Positions 17,540-26,192 of a stretch of 64,000 nucleotides of DNA are shown in pieces. This stretch comes from Streptomyces sp. HD (GTDB lineage: Bacteria > Actinomycetota > Actinomycetes > Streptomycetales > Streptomycetaceae), in assembly GCF_028369295.1 (NCBI RefSeq), contig NZ_JAQMYP010000002.1:248001-312000 (forward strand), written 5' to 3'. Each line of letters starts with the position of its first letter. Within the stretch, counting starts at the first letter, position 1. The notes under the pieces are model-generated. The model was not told the origin of the DNA and did not search any database. It saw nothing but the letters and a program-made list of their open reading frames with translations. The position numbers were made by a program, and so were the translations under genes.

Positions 17540-19213
17540 GTGAGCCAGCACAAGCACAGGCGCCGGTCACCGGCGAAGAGGGCGCTGACGCAGTCGTGGG
17601 TGCTGATCGTCGCGATGGTCGTCGTGACGGTCGCGGCCGGGGTGAGCCTCGGGCTCCTGGCCACCGGCGGCGACGGAGGATCGGGCCGTTCGGAGCAGGG
17701 GCGCACGGCGCCGGGCACCTCCCAGTCCGCTTCGTCCGCCGCGCCGAAGGAGCCGGCCGCGCCGACTCCGTCACCCACCCGGTCGTATCCGCTCTCCAAG
17801 GCTCCCCGGACGATCCCCGCCGTGAGTTCCCACACCGCCGCGCGTGGCCCCGGCTGGCGTCCCGCGCGCGGGGAGCGTGTCGTCGTCAGCGACTCGAAGC
17901 TCGCCGACGAGGGGCGGCTCATCGCCGGTGAGCTGGGGCTGACGTACGCCGGTGAGAAGGAGGACGTGCGCGCCGGGGACGTGCGGCTGGCGCTGAGCGG
18001 TGGCAAGGGCGCGGGCCCGGAGTCGTACACGATGACCGTGCGCGACGGGCGTGTCGCCATCAGCGGGCCGGGTGAGGCGGGCGTCTTCTACGGGACCCGG
18101 ACGCTGAAGCAGGAGGTGCACGGCGGGGGTACGGCGCCGGAGGGCGTCGTGCGGGACGCGCCGGCCAAGCCGGTGCGCGGGTTCATGCTCGACATCGCCC
18201 GCAAGCACTTCACCGCGGACTGGATCGAGGACCGGGTGCGGGAGCTGGGCGACCTGAAGTTCAACCAGTTGGGCCTGCACTTCTCCGACGACCAGGGCTT
18301 CCGGATCGAGTCCGCCTCGCATCCCGAGATCGTGTCCCAGCAGCACCTCACCAAGGCCCAGGTCAGGAAGATCGTGCAGCTGGCGGCCGCCCGGCACATC
18401 ACCGTCGTGCCCGAGATCGACTCGCCGGGGCATCTGGGTGCCGTCATCGCCGCGCACCCCGACCTGCAGCTGCGCAACGTCTCGGGGGTCGCCACGCGCG
18501 GTGCCATCGACATCTCCAAGGGCGAGTCCGCCCGGATCGTCGACGATCTGCTGAACGAGTACGCCGACCTGTTCCCCGGCGGCCAGTGGCACCTCGGCGG
18601 CGACGAGTACCAGGCGCTGGTCGTGTCCAACCCCCAGGCGTCCTACCCGCAGCTCGCCGCCGCCGCACGGAAGGCGTACGGCTCCGGCGGCACCGTCGCC
18701 GACCTCACGACCGGGTGGCTCAACGACCGCGCCGCCACCGTCCGCGCCCACGGCCGCACGGTGCGGGCGTGGAACGACGGGTTCTTCCGGGACACCTCCG
18801 TCCAGCCGGACAAGCGGCTCCAGGTGGCGTACTGGACCGGCAAGGAGATCGGCGCACGGAAGCCGTTGGAGTATCTGCGTGCCGGGCGCAAGGTCATCAA
18901 CTACAACGACGAGTTCCTCTACTACGTGCTGGGGCAGCCGCAGACCTTCGTCTATCCGACGGGCGAGCGGATCTACCGGCAGTGGACGCCGCGGGTGGTG
19001 CGGGGCACGGTGGCCGTGCCGAGCAGCTACGACGGCCAGATCCTGGGCGGGTCCTTCGCGGTCTGGTGCGATCTGGCGAACTCGCAGACCCAGGCCCAGG
19101 TCGCCGCCGGAATCCGGATGCCGCTGCGGGCGACGGTGCAGAAACTGTGGGACTCCGGACGCCCGGAACTGTCCTGGGCCCAGTTCAGGGCACTCGCCGA
19201 CCGGCTCGGCTGA
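17540..19213 (+). CDS. Membrane-anchored or secreted beta-N-acetylhexosaminidase (GH20)
   Basis: 557 residues. One N-terminal helix (about 19-41) after a basic leader acts as an uncleaved anchor or signal, followed by a Ser/Pro/Ala linker (about 45-90), a GH20b-like N-terminal domain (about 110-205) and the GH20 barrel from about 212. The catalytic Asp355-Glu356 pair is in WHLGGDEY; VVPEIDSPGHLGA and GGSFAVWCDLAN are further family motifs. It would release terminal GlcNAc/GalNAc from chitin oligomers or wall glycans outside the cell. Divergent from uraD; single gene. Confidence 0.93.
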   Translation: MSQHKHRRRSPAKRALTQSWVLIVAMVVVTVAAGVSLGLLATGGDGGSGRSEQGRTAPGTSQSASSAAPKEPAAPTPSPTRSYPLSKAPRTIPAVSSHTAARGPGWRPARGERVVVSDSKLADEGRLIAGELGLTYAGEKEDVRAGDVRLALSGGKGAGPESYTMTVRDGRVAISGPGEAGVFYGTRTLKQEVHGGGTAPEGVVRDAPAKPVRGFMLDIARKHFTADWIEDRVRELGDLKFNQLGLHFSDDQGFRIESASHPEIVSQQHLTKAQVRKIVQLAAARHITVVPEIDSPGHLGAVIAAHPDLQLRNVSGVATRGAIDISKGESARIVDDLLNEYADLFPGGQWHLGGDEYQALVVSNPQASYPQLAAAARKAYGSGGTVADLTTGWLNDRAATVRAHGRTVRAWNDGFFRDTSVQPDKRLQVAYWTGKEIGARKPLEYLRAGRKVINYNDEFLYYVLGQPQTFVYPTGERIYRQWTPRVVRGTVAVPSSYDGQILGGSFAVWCDLANSQTQAQVAAGIRMPLRATVQKLWDSGRPELSWAQFRALADRLG

Positions 19214-19302
19214 GGCTGTGGATTGCCCCATACGGCTGCGGGCCTCCGTACGACTGTGGTGTATTCGGCCCGAGCCGAACCGAACAGCCAGGGGGAACCG
19301 GG

Positions 19303-19806
19303 ATGGGCTACTGGGGGTACTTCGTCGTGGGCCGCGGGGAGCGGCCGCTGACGGAGCTGGACGCGCTGGCGGGCGCCGAGGGCATGGCCCTGCGTGACGA
19401 GGCGCCGGGCGGCTGGCAGGTCTGGGAGTACCCGAGCAGCGGCGGTGACATCGGGAGCATGAACGCACTGGCCCAGGAGACCGGGGCGCCCGCGCTCTTC
19501 GGGTACGTCATGGACAGCGACTGCGTCGTCGTGGAGGCGGCGGCGCCGGAGAGCGGGGCGTGGACGACCTGTCTGGCGCGGGCCGCGATGGCCGGGTACC
19601 TCGCCGCCGGGGACGGGGGCCTCACGCTGGAGGACTACTTCCTCGAACCCGGTGACGCCGCCGAACGGGCCGTCGCCTGGGCCGCCGAGGCCGGGCACGA
19701 GGTGAACGCCGGGTCGCTCGTCGACGTACTCACCGCTGATGCGGACCCTTTGGCCGAAAACATCTTCTTCCGGCTGCTCGACCGGCTCGGCGTCGTGCCC
19801 CTGTGA
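19303..19806 (+). CDS. Conserved hypothetical protein (167 aa)
   Basis: Soluble acidic protein starting MGYWGYFVVGRGERPLTELD. The ATG has a G-rich site (GGGGGAA) just upstream. A beta-rich N-terminal half (GWQVWEYPSSGGD, ALFGYVMDSDCVVVEAAAP) and a helical C-terminal half are visible, but I recognise no family and no catalytic motif. It stands alone between the hexosaminidase and the next unknown gene. Confidence 0.8.
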   Translation: MGYWGYFVVGRGERPLTELDALAGAEGMALRDEAPGGWQVWEYPSSGGDIGSMNALAQETGAPALFGYVMDSDCVVVEAAAPESGAWTTCLARAAMAGYLAAGDGGLTLEDYFLEPGDAAERAVAWAAEAGHEVNAGSLVDVLTADADPLAENIFFRLLDRLGVVPL

Positions 19807-19923
19807 CACTCACGGGCCGTCGCACGCAGTAAGGGGAGGTGTGGCCTCGGTAAGGGAAGGGGCCTGCCAGGGGCCTGTGCGGGGACCCCGACCCTCAAAG
19901 ATCACCCGCTTAGGGAGGCGTGG

Positions 19924-20535
19924 ATGAGCCTGGTGGAACTGATCGCTCAGGCCGACGAACGCGGACTGGCCACCAGCGGGTTGGCTTGTTTGGATCGGTG
20001 TGTGCCCTTGCTGGGCGGCGACGACGAGGTGTTGCGGCCGCTGTGGGCCAACCTCGCGACCGGCGGGGACCCCGCCGCCTGGGGCGGGCTGCTGGAGCAG
20101 GTGCGCGCCAAGCTGGGCATCGCCGAGGTGGTGGACGACGAGGACCTGGAGGACGAGGCCGCGCTGCTCGCCCGGCGGATGCTGGCCGCCGCCCCGGCCG
20201 TACGGTCCGCCGCCGAGGCGCGGATATGGGCCGACGCCTGCTCGGTCGCCTCGCTGCAGATACACCGGCTGCTCGACCCGGCCAAGGAGGACGCGTCCTC
20301 GGGCGGCGCGCTTCCCCAGGCGCTCAACTCCGTGCGCGCGAGCGGGGCGCCCGTCGTGGGCCGTGCGGAGGGCATGTCGCCGCTCGTCGCCGCCGAACTT
20401 CGCCGCCAGGTCAGCGTGCTGGAGATCCTCGCCGGGCACGGCGCGGGCGGGTTGCGCCGGGCGCTGGAGGTGTCGACCGAGGGGCGCCGGGTGCTGCGGG
20501 CCGTGGTGTCACGGCGGGCCCGGGGGAAGGGCTGA
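19924..20535 (+). CDS. Conserved hypothetical protein (203 aa)
   Basis: An all-helical, soluble protein (MSLVELIAQADERGLATSGL, then LDRCVPLLGGDDEVLRPLW) with an acidic patch VVDDEDLEDEAALLARRMLA at about 75-94 and a basic C-terminus. The ATG is preceded by AGGGAGGCG. I do not recognise the family. It is convergent with the DUF1877 gene, with 22 bases between the stops. Confidence 0.8.
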   Translation: MSLVELIAQADERGLATSGLACLDRCVPLLGGDDEVLRPLWANLATGGDPAAWGGLLEQVRAKLGIAEVVDDEDLEDEAALLARRMLAAAPAVRSAAEARIWADACSVASLQIHRLLDPAKEDASSGGALPQALNSVRASGAPVVGRAEGMSPLVAAELRRQVSVLEILAGHGAGGLRRALEVSTEGRRVLRAVVSRRARGKG

Positions 20536-20557
20536 CGCCCTGATCCTGCCGTCCCCG

Positions 20558-21052
20558 TCAGATCATCAGCCACTTCACCACCGCATCCCCGTACTGCGCC
20601 GTCTGCGCGTAGAAGGCGGTCAGGTCGCGGTGGGTCGCCGCGAACAGGCCGCGTGCCTCGGGCTCCACGTCCGACGTGCGGTACGGCCGCAGCAGATGCA
20701 CACGCGTGTGCCGCCACAGGTCGTCGAAGTCGGCCGTTCTGAGGAACTCGGCGACCCCGGTCACCTGGGCCGCGGTGAGCAGCATGAACGGGGGCAGGGC
20801 CGGGTCGGAGTGGAACACCGGTCGGCCGCCGAGGACCACCTGGGTGCGCGGGCCTTCCGACGCGTGGTTCGGGGGGATGCCGCAGTAGAGGAGTTCGACG
20901 TCGCCGTAGAGCTTGTCGAGCACCTCCTCGCGATGGCGGCCTATCCGATCCCGCACGGTGTCCCAGTCGTCCTCGAAGAGGCGCTGGAACCAGGTGGCGC
21001 TGTTGCGCAGTGCCGAGGGCGGCACCGCCCGGAGATGGAAGTACATGCTCAT
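20558..21052 (-). CDS. DUF1877 family protein
   Basis: 164 residues starting MSMYFHLRAVPPSAL. The opening, the internal LDKLYGDVELLYCGIPP and the later FLRTADFDDLWRH with a YYxxAAxxGxAV-like end (FYAQTAQYGDAVVKWL) match the DUF1877 (YfbM-like) family of small proteins of unknown function. ATG 21052 and ATG 21046 are both possible starts, with a weak ribosome site. Confidence 0.85.
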   Translation of the reverse strand: MSMYFHLRAVPPSALRNSATWFQRLFEDDWDTVRDRIGRHREEVLDKLYGDVELLYCGIPPNHASEGPRTQVVLGGRPVFHSDPALPPFMLLTAAQVTGVAEFLRTADFDDLWRHTRVHLLRPYRTSDVEPEARGLFAATHRDLTAFYAQTAQYGDAVVKWLMI

Positions 21053-21237
21053 CAGTGACTGGAGCGCACGGGAGCGGTGAATCGTCACCCTCGTGTCAAC
21101 TTGGACTTGCGCGTAAACCTGGTTCCTGGGGGAGTCCTGTGCCGGTCGTGAGGGTGGCGTGGGGCGGTCCTGCACCGGTCCTGGAAAGCCCCCGGATCCG
21201 GGTGACGAAATGACGTTCGGCCACGCTCTTCCTGGAT

Positions 21238-21621
21238 GTGACGACTCAGCAGGAGACCAGGCCCACAGCCGCCGCCAAGCCGGTGCGGTGGGCGGCGGAC
21301 GCGGTGGCGGTGATGCGCGAGGGAGCGCGGCTGCGGCTCGACTACTCGGCGCAGAGCCTGTGGCGGGTCGACCGGATGATCGAGAACCTGCGCGGCGAGG
21401 GAACGCCGTACGCCGCCGTGGAGAGCACACTGCGCGGTCTCGGCGCGTACGCCGGTGAGGTGATCGTCCGTCAGACCGGCGCCGAGTGGTGGGCGACGGG
21501 CGGCGACCACTGGATCCGTACGCCGGACGGCCGGATGTGGGACCCGATCGACGAGGCGCGCCGGTGTTTCGCGGGCGACGGGTCGCTGCGGCTGCTGTGC
21601 CGGGACGCGACGCGGTCGTAG
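21238..21621 (+). CDS. Conserved hypothetical protein, paralogue of 25755-26192
   Basis: 127 residues, GTG start. The pattern RLDYSAQSLWRVDRMIENLR, LGAYAGEVIVRQTGAEWW and IRTPDGRMWDPI is shared with the protein at 25755-26192 (LDYSVASLRIVDFLI, LGAYVGEVLVRRAGAVW, VRMPDGRAWNPL). Both therefore belong to one small family of unknown function that seems to place a conserved Tyr, Glu and Trp in a compact fold. It is convergent with the amidase gene and shares a terminator with it. Confidence 0.8.
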   Translation: MTTQQETRPTAAAKPVRWAADAVAVMREGARLRLDYSAQSLWRVDRMIENLRGEGTPYAAVESTLRGLGAYAGEVIVRQTGAEWWATGGDHWIRTPDGRMWDPIDEARRCFAGDGSLRLLCRDATRS

Positions 21622-21642
21622 CCGACCGGTGTGGACATGACT

Positions 21643-21677
21643 CGGCCGGGACCCGTGAATGGGCGGGGTCCCGGCCG
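21643..21677. terminator. Bidirectional hairpin terminator
   Basis: Perfect 12-bp arms CGGCCGGGACCC (21643-21654) and GGGTCCCGGCCG (21666-21677) with an 11-base loop, midway between the convergent ends of the 21238 gene and the amidase gene. It can serve both. Confidence 0.85.
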
Positions 21678-21696
21678 GGTCAGGTGGATCGGACGG

Positions 21697-24435
21697 TTAC
21701 GGCGTCAGCGTCTGGCCCAGGTGGCCGTCCGTCGGGGTGCCCAGGGCGGTCTTGCTGTAGATGACCGCCTGGGAGTAGCCGAGGCCCGTGCTGTTGCTCG
21801 GGAGGTACAGCAGGATGCCGTCCGTGCCGTCCTCGCCCTCGGCGCCGAGCGTCAGGTCCGCGCGGCCGTAGCCCGACAGGTCGCTCAGCGAGACCGATGA
21901 GCCGAACAGGTCGCCGGTCTCCGCGGTGCCGGGGACGCCGGACGTCTCCTGCGACAGGCGGATCGAGCCGGTGCCGGTCAGGCCGGTCGACGTGCCCTTG
22001 ACCAGCAGTACGTCACCCGCGTCGGACTGGTTGACACCGCCGCGCGGGAAGTCCTCGCCGGGGACGCCGGTGAGGGCGTCGGCGAAGCCGTCGGCGTTGT
22101 AGTCGCCGACCGAGACGGAGGCGCCGAACAGGTCACCGGACTCGTTGCCGCCCGCGACGTTCGCGCTGTCCTGGTGGATGGTGGTCATGCCGGTCGTGGT
22201 GAAGCCCGTCGACGTGCCCGGGACCATGGTGATCTGGCCGCCCGAGAGGCCGCCCGACTCCGCCGCGACCGGCTGGCCGATGACGATGTCGTCGTAGCCG
22301 TTGCCGTTGACGTCGCCCGCGGCGATGGAGCGGCCGCCCTTGACGGAGAGCACGCCCGCCTTGGTGAGGCCGGTCGCCGAGCCCGCGAAACGGATCACGC
22401 GGGAGATGCCGCCCGTGTCGCGGTAGTTGAGGGCGACGTCCGCGTAGCCGTCCCGGTTGAAGTCGCCGGTCGCGGCGTCCAGGTAGGCGACGGAGCCGGT
22501 GGCCGTGGTCAGTGTGCCCGTCGCCGTCGCGCCGCCGGTGAGCCGCGCGTTCCAGTTGCCGCCCTTGCCGGTGCCGGCCGCGAACACGTCCGCCTTGCCG
22601 TCGCCGTTGAAGTCGCCGACCGCGACCGTCGAGCCGAGCTTGGCGCCGGCCGCCGTGACGCTGCCCGACGTGGTGTACGAGAAGCCGGTGTTCAGCGCCG
22701 GGCCGTACATGACCGTGACCTGGCCCCGGTCCGCGTGGCCGCTGGTGTCGTCCTCGCCGGGCGCGCCGATCGCGAGGTCGGCGTAGCCGTCGCCGTTGAC
22801 GTCGCCCCAGGCGGTCGCGGCGCCGAAGCTGTCGCCGGACTCGTGGGAGCCGGGGACACCGGGGCTGTTCTGGGTGAGGGTGCGCTTCGAGGCGGGGACC
22901 GGGCCGTCGAGGCCGCCCGGGACGACGGTGACGGCGCCGCCGTTGCTCAGCGCGCGGGGCGTGCCGGCGACCAGGTCGGTGATGCCGTCACGGTCGAAGT
23001 CCGAGGTGGCCAGGGCGTGCGAGATACCCGGGGTCTTGGCGACCTGGGCGATCCGGCTGAGCCTGGAGTAGAGGTTGGCGCCGGGGCAGGCCGTGGTGTT
23101 GGTGTCCCGGTGGCCGAGGACGCGGGGCAGCGTGACCGACGTGCCCTTCGGGATCTTGTTGCCGCTGTAGCCCTGGTCGACGCCGGACGTCAGGGTCACC
23201 TTGCCGGTCGGGTCGATGCCGTACATGCCGAACTTCCAGGCCACGATCCGCGCGATGGCGTCCAGGCCGGCGCGGCTGGGCGTGGCCGACTCGTAGTTGC
23301 CGATGTACGAGATGCCGACCGTGTCGGTGTTGAACCCGGCGTCGTGCGCGCCGATCACCGGCAGGTCCGTGCCGCCGCTGCGGCCCTCGAAGATCTGGCC
23401 GCACCTGTCGACGACGAAGTTGTAGCCGATGTCGAAGTAGCCGCGGGAGAAATGTTCCTGCTGGATGGTGCGCATCCGGGCCCGGGACTCGCCGCAGGAC
23501 AGGGTGTTGTCGCTGTCGACACCGGTGTGGTGCACGACGGCGGCCTTGATCTCGGTGCCGTACTCGGGAGTGCCGTCGTAGTCCGTGGACGCGCCCCACT
23601 CGGCCTGCGTGATGACCGGCGGCTTGACGACCGTCGAGGGCCGGGGCGCCGGGACCGTGGAGGTCGGGCTCGGGGAGGCGGTCGGGGAGGCGGACTCGGT
23701 GGGCGTGCCGGTCGGCGTCGGGGTGTCCGTGGGCGCCGGGGGGTCGGTCGGTGTGGCCGTGTCGGTCGGCAGAACCGTTTCCGTCGGTGTGACCGTCTCC
23801 GTCGGCGTGACCGGGTCGGTCGGCGTCGGGTTCTCCGTGGCCGGCGCGGTGGTCTCCTCCGCCTCGAAGGCGGCCGGGCGGATCGCGCTCGCGCCCTCCG
23901 GGTCCGTGCCGGGGTCGAGCAGCTTGACGTCCATGCCGGCCGGCTGGCCGCCCACCTCGGTGCCGTCCGCGTTCACGACGCGCACCTCGATGCCGTCGGA
24001 GTCGCCGGTCCACACCGACTCCGTACCGCCGCGCAGGGCCGCCCGTTCGCCCTCCGCGCCGTCGGCCTGGCTCGGCTCGGCCGTGACCTGCTGCCAGCCC
24101 GACCACTTGCCGGTCTCGATGTCCCGGGTGCGTACCTCGGGCGTGCCCTTGGCCGTCGCCTCGGGGTCGTTCCAGGTCAGCGCCACCGCGCTGAACCGTT
24201 CGGTGTCCTGCCTGGCCAGGCCCTTGCGGCCGGAGCCGCGGTCCTTGAGCTTGAGCGTGTGCACCGACGGCTCGCGGCTCTCGCCCTTGGCGTCGGCCGG
24301 CGCGGACGGATCCGCCATGGCGTACGTCACGACGCCCGCCCCGCTCAGCACGACGGCGCCCACCGTCAGCCAAGCACGTCTCTTCAGACTGAGCGGTTTG
24401 TACGCATGGGTCCTACGAGGACTCAACTGTCCCAC
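21697..24435 (-). CDS. Secreted N-acetylmuramoyl-L-alanine amidase (PGRP) with FG-GAP repeats
   Basis: 912 residues. A signal or anchor helix (about 21-42), a beta-rich N-terminal domain (about 55-195), a Thr/Pro/Glu linker built of TPTD/TPTE repeats (about 200-260), then an amidase_2/PGRP domain from about 275. Its Zn ligands are visible in AAVVHHTG, in the GHRDTNTTACPGANLY segment, and Tyr in YNFVVDRCGQIFEGR. The C-terminal 400 residues carry at least six FG-GAP/Ca-loop repeats (DFDRDGITDL, DVNGDGYADL, DFNGDGKADV, DFNRDGYADV, DVNGNGYDDI, DYNADGFADA), predicting a beta-propeller. It would cut the lactyl-alanine bond of peptidoglycan, with the propeller for binding or placement. Confidence 0.93.
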   Translation of the reverse strand: MGQLSPRRTHAYKPLSLKRRAWLTVGAVVLSGAGVVTYAMADPSAPADAKGESREPSVHTLKLKDRGSGRKGLARQDTERFSAVALTWNDPEATAKGTPEVRTRDIETGKWSGWQQVTAEPSQADGAEGERAALRGGTESVWTGDSDGIEVRVVNADGTEVGGQPAGMDVKLLDPGTDPEGASAIRPAAFEAEETTAPATENPTPTDPVTPTETVTPTETVLPTDTATPTDPPAPTDTPTPTGTPTESASPTASPSPTSTVPAPRPSTVVKPPVITQAEWGASTDYDGTPEYGTEIKAAVVHHTGVDSDNTLSCGESRARMRTIQQEHFSRGYFDIGYNFVVDRCGQIFEGRSGGTDLPVIGAHDAGFNTDTVGISYIGNYESATPSRAGLDAIARIVAWKFGMYGIDPTGKVTLTSGVDQGYSGNKIPKGTSVTLPRVLGHRDTNTTACPGANLYSRLSRIAQVAKTPGISHALATSDFDRDGITDLVAGTPRALSNGGAVTVVPGGLDGPVPASKRTLTQNSPGVPGSHESGDSFGAATAWGDVNGDGYADLAIGAPGEDDTSGHADRGQVTVMYGPALNTGFSYTTSGSVTAAGAKLGSTVAVGDFNGDGKADVFAAGTGKGGNWNARLTGGATATGTLTTATGSVAYLDAATGDFNRDGYADVALNYRDTGGISRVIRFAGSATGLTKAGVLSVKGGRSIAAGDVNGNGYDDIVIGQPVAAESGGLSGGQITMVPGTSTGFTTTGMTTIHQDSANVAGGNESGDLFGASVSVGDYNADGFADALTGVPGEDFPRGGVNQSDAGDVLLVKGTSTGLTGTGSIRLSQETSGVPGTAETGDLFGSSVSLSDLSGYGRADLTLGAEGEDGTDGILLYLPSNSTGLGYSQAVIYSKTALGTPTDGHLGQTLTP

Positions 24436-24460
24436 CCCTGGTAAATGGTCACGGTCGCAT

Positions 24461-24477
24461 CACCTGTCACACAGGTG
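24461..24477. promoter_or_regulatory. 17-bp palindrome CACCTGT-CAC-ACAGGTG
   Basis: Perfect 7-bp arms with a 3-base spacer, 26 bases upstream of the amidase start (24435). The position and symmetry suggest an operator or an activator site for the amidase gene. No regulator can be named. Confidence 0.5.
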
Positions 24478-24531
24478 GCATCTACAGACAGCGCACAACT
24501 TGCAGAAACCGTCACCGATTCACAACAAGCG

Positions 24532-24564
24532 GCGGGGCCGCGCCCTCGACGGACGCGGCCCCGC
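24532..24564 (-). terminator. Hairpin terminator of the septum-formation lipoprotein gene
   Basis: Perfect 11-bp arms GCGGGGCCGCG (24532-24542) and CGCGGCCCCGC (24554-24564), 16 bases after the lipoprotein stop. It separates that gene from the amidase gene, which reads the same way. Confidence 0.8.
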
Positions 24565-24579
24565 GGGCGGAGACGGGTG

Positions 24580-25464
24580 TCAGCTCGCCCAGACCTCGGC
24601 CTCGTCGGCCGGGACCGTGGTGGCCAGGCCCAGCTCCTTGCGGGCGGCGACCGTCTTGTTCGGGTCGATGCCGGTGAAGGCGGCGTCGTAGGCGATGTAG
24701 AACGCGTCGGCGTCGGCGGCGTCGGCGGCCGTCTTCCAGTGCGCGGCCGTCTTCGTCAGCGACGCGCGGAGCTTGGCGACCTCCGCGCCCTTGACGTCCT
24801 TGAGGCCCTTGAGGTGGGCGTCGAGGGCCGCCGCGACGGCCTTGGCCTGCGCCTTGTAGCCGGGCAGGTCGTCCTCGACGGTGTCCTTCTCGGACTGGTT
24901 CGCCCACAGGGCGTCGTAGACAGCGTTCGAACCGTTCAGGAACGTGGTCTGCTCGGGCTTGAGGGAGCCGGGCTTCAACGAGCCGGTGATCGTGCCCGAT
25001 TCCTTGGTGTAGGTGCAGCTCACGGCGCGGTCACCGGTCGCCCAGCTCTCCTTGGTCGGGGTGTAGTAGAAGACCGCGACCCCCTTGGGGAGCGCCCAGG
25101 TGTCCGGGGCGAACTTCCCCGCCTCGACCGGGCAGCGCTTGTCGGCGATCGCCGAGACGCCGTCGTCGCCGGGGTACGTCTTCACCTCGTCGACCGAGAA
25201 CTCGCCGACGACCTGGGCCTCGTGGGCCTCCTCGCAGGGCACGACCTCGACGGCGACCGCCTCGCCCTCGGCCGCCCCGTTCGGGTTGTAGCAGTCCCCG
25301 ATGTCCAGCGAGAACACCGACCGCTGGCGGGCCACCTTCTTCGCGCCGTCCTTGGCGCTGTCGACGGCATCCGAGATGTCCGAGCACCCCACGGCGCCGA
25401 CCGCGAGCAGGGCGACGACGGCGGATATGCCGCCAAGGGGGCGGAATGGACTGCGGATAGACAT
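24580..25464 (-). CDS. Lipoprotein with septum-formation-like domain
   Basis: 294 residues. A lipoprotein signal ends AVGAVGC (Cys27). After it, FSLDIGDCYN, VPCEEAHEAQVVGEF, DKRCPVEAGKF and DRAVSCTY match the Cys-paired Septum_form (PF13845-type) domain found in actinobacterial envelope proteins. The C-terminal third is a helical bundle (LPGYKAQAKAVAAALDAHL onward). It is anchored on the outer face of the membrane; a role in septation is known only for the family label. The leader contains a 9-bp inverted repeat (AGGGGTGGC, 25496-25504, with 25518-25526). Confidence 0.85.
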   Translation of the reverse strand: MSIRSPFRPLGGISAVVALLAVGAVGCSDISDAVDSAKDGAKKVARQRSVFSLDIGDCYNPNGAAEGEAVAVEVVPCEEAHEAQVVGEFSVDEVKTYPGDDGVSAIADKRCPVEAGKFAPDTWALPKGVAVFYYTPTKESWATGDRAVSCTYTKESGTITGSLKPGSLKPEQTTFLNGSNAVYDALWANQSEKDTVEDDLPGYKAQAKAVAAALDAHLKGLKDVKGAEVAKLRASLTKTAAHWKTAADAADADAFYIAYDAAFTGIDPNKTVAARKELGLATTVPADEAEVWAS

Positions 25465-25495
25465 GACGTGTACATCCTCTTATGAGAATTTTACG

Positions 25496-25526
25496 AGGGG
25501 TGGCGGGCGCATCGTATGCCACCCCT
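25496..25526. promoter_or_regulatory. Inverted repeat AGGGGTGGC-N13-GCCACCCCT
   Basis: Perfect 9-bp arms 32 bases upstream of the lipoprotein start, followed towards the gene by an A/T-rich TAAAAT-containing stretch that could be a -10 element. It is a candidate operator or leader hairpin. The rest of the 290-base gap up to 25754 shows nothing else I can call. Confidence 0.4.
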
Positions 25527-25754
25527 GAGACCCACCTCGTGCTCGGTTCTGACTCGTCGGGACCGGTGATGGTTGTACGTGACCGTCTGTGTCGCGGACG
25601 CGCGAGCCATCCAAAGGTTGTACGGATCCTGTGACTTCGCTGTGTGCGAATGAACACGTGCGCCACCCGTGATGTTCATGCGGTGACGCCCGCTTGATCA
25701 GCGGGAGGACCAGAAGAGGGCCTTCCGCCGATCGAGACAAGGGGTGGGGGTCCC

Positions 25755-26192
25755 ATGAGCATGAGGACAGTGGACGAACGCACGCCGTGCGCCCGGGAGA
25801 TGCGCCGCTGCGCGGCGACCTTCGTCACCCGTGCCACCGCCCGCAGCCGGCTGCCGCTGGACTACTCGGTGGCCAGCCTGCGCATCGTCGACTTCCTGAT
25901 CGACGGACTGCGCAAGGGCGGCGCCGACCGGGAGCGGGCCCAGGAGCCGCTGCTCGGCCTCGGGGCCTACGTCGGTGAGGTGCTCGTACGTCGCGCCGGG
26001 GCGGTGTGGGTGGACCTCGACCCCGACCAGTGCGCCTACTTCGGCCAGCGGGTCGGGGTGCGCATGCCGGACGGACGGGCCTGGAACCCGCTCGGCAAGG
26101 TCCACAACCGGTTCGAACTCGGCGGCCCCGGCGAGTCGCTGCAGACCTTCTACCTGACCCTGCACGGCCGGGCCCGGAGAGCCGTCGCATGA
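25755..26192 (+). CDS. Conserved hypothetical protein, paralogue of 21238-21621
   Basis: 145 residues. It shares the LDYS-x-SL, LGAYxGEVxVRxxGAxW and VRxPDGRxWxPL blocks with the protein at 21238-21621. Soluble. Its TGA overlaps the ATG of the following lipoprotein gene (ATGA), so the two are translationally coupled and probably act together. Function unknown. Confidence 0.82.
   Translation: MSMRTVDERTPCAREMRRCAATFVTRATARSRLPLDYSVASLRIVDFLIDGLRKGGADRERAQEPLLGLGAYVGEVLVRRAGAVWVDLDPDQCAYFGQRVGVRMPDGRAWNPLGKVHNRFELGGPGESLQTFYLTLHGRARRAVA

Noticed and set aside
23640..23840. Direct repeats in the amidase gene resembling a minisatellite
   Set aside because: They encode the TPTD/TPTE linker in frame, with synonymous variation, so they are explained by protein-level repetition.
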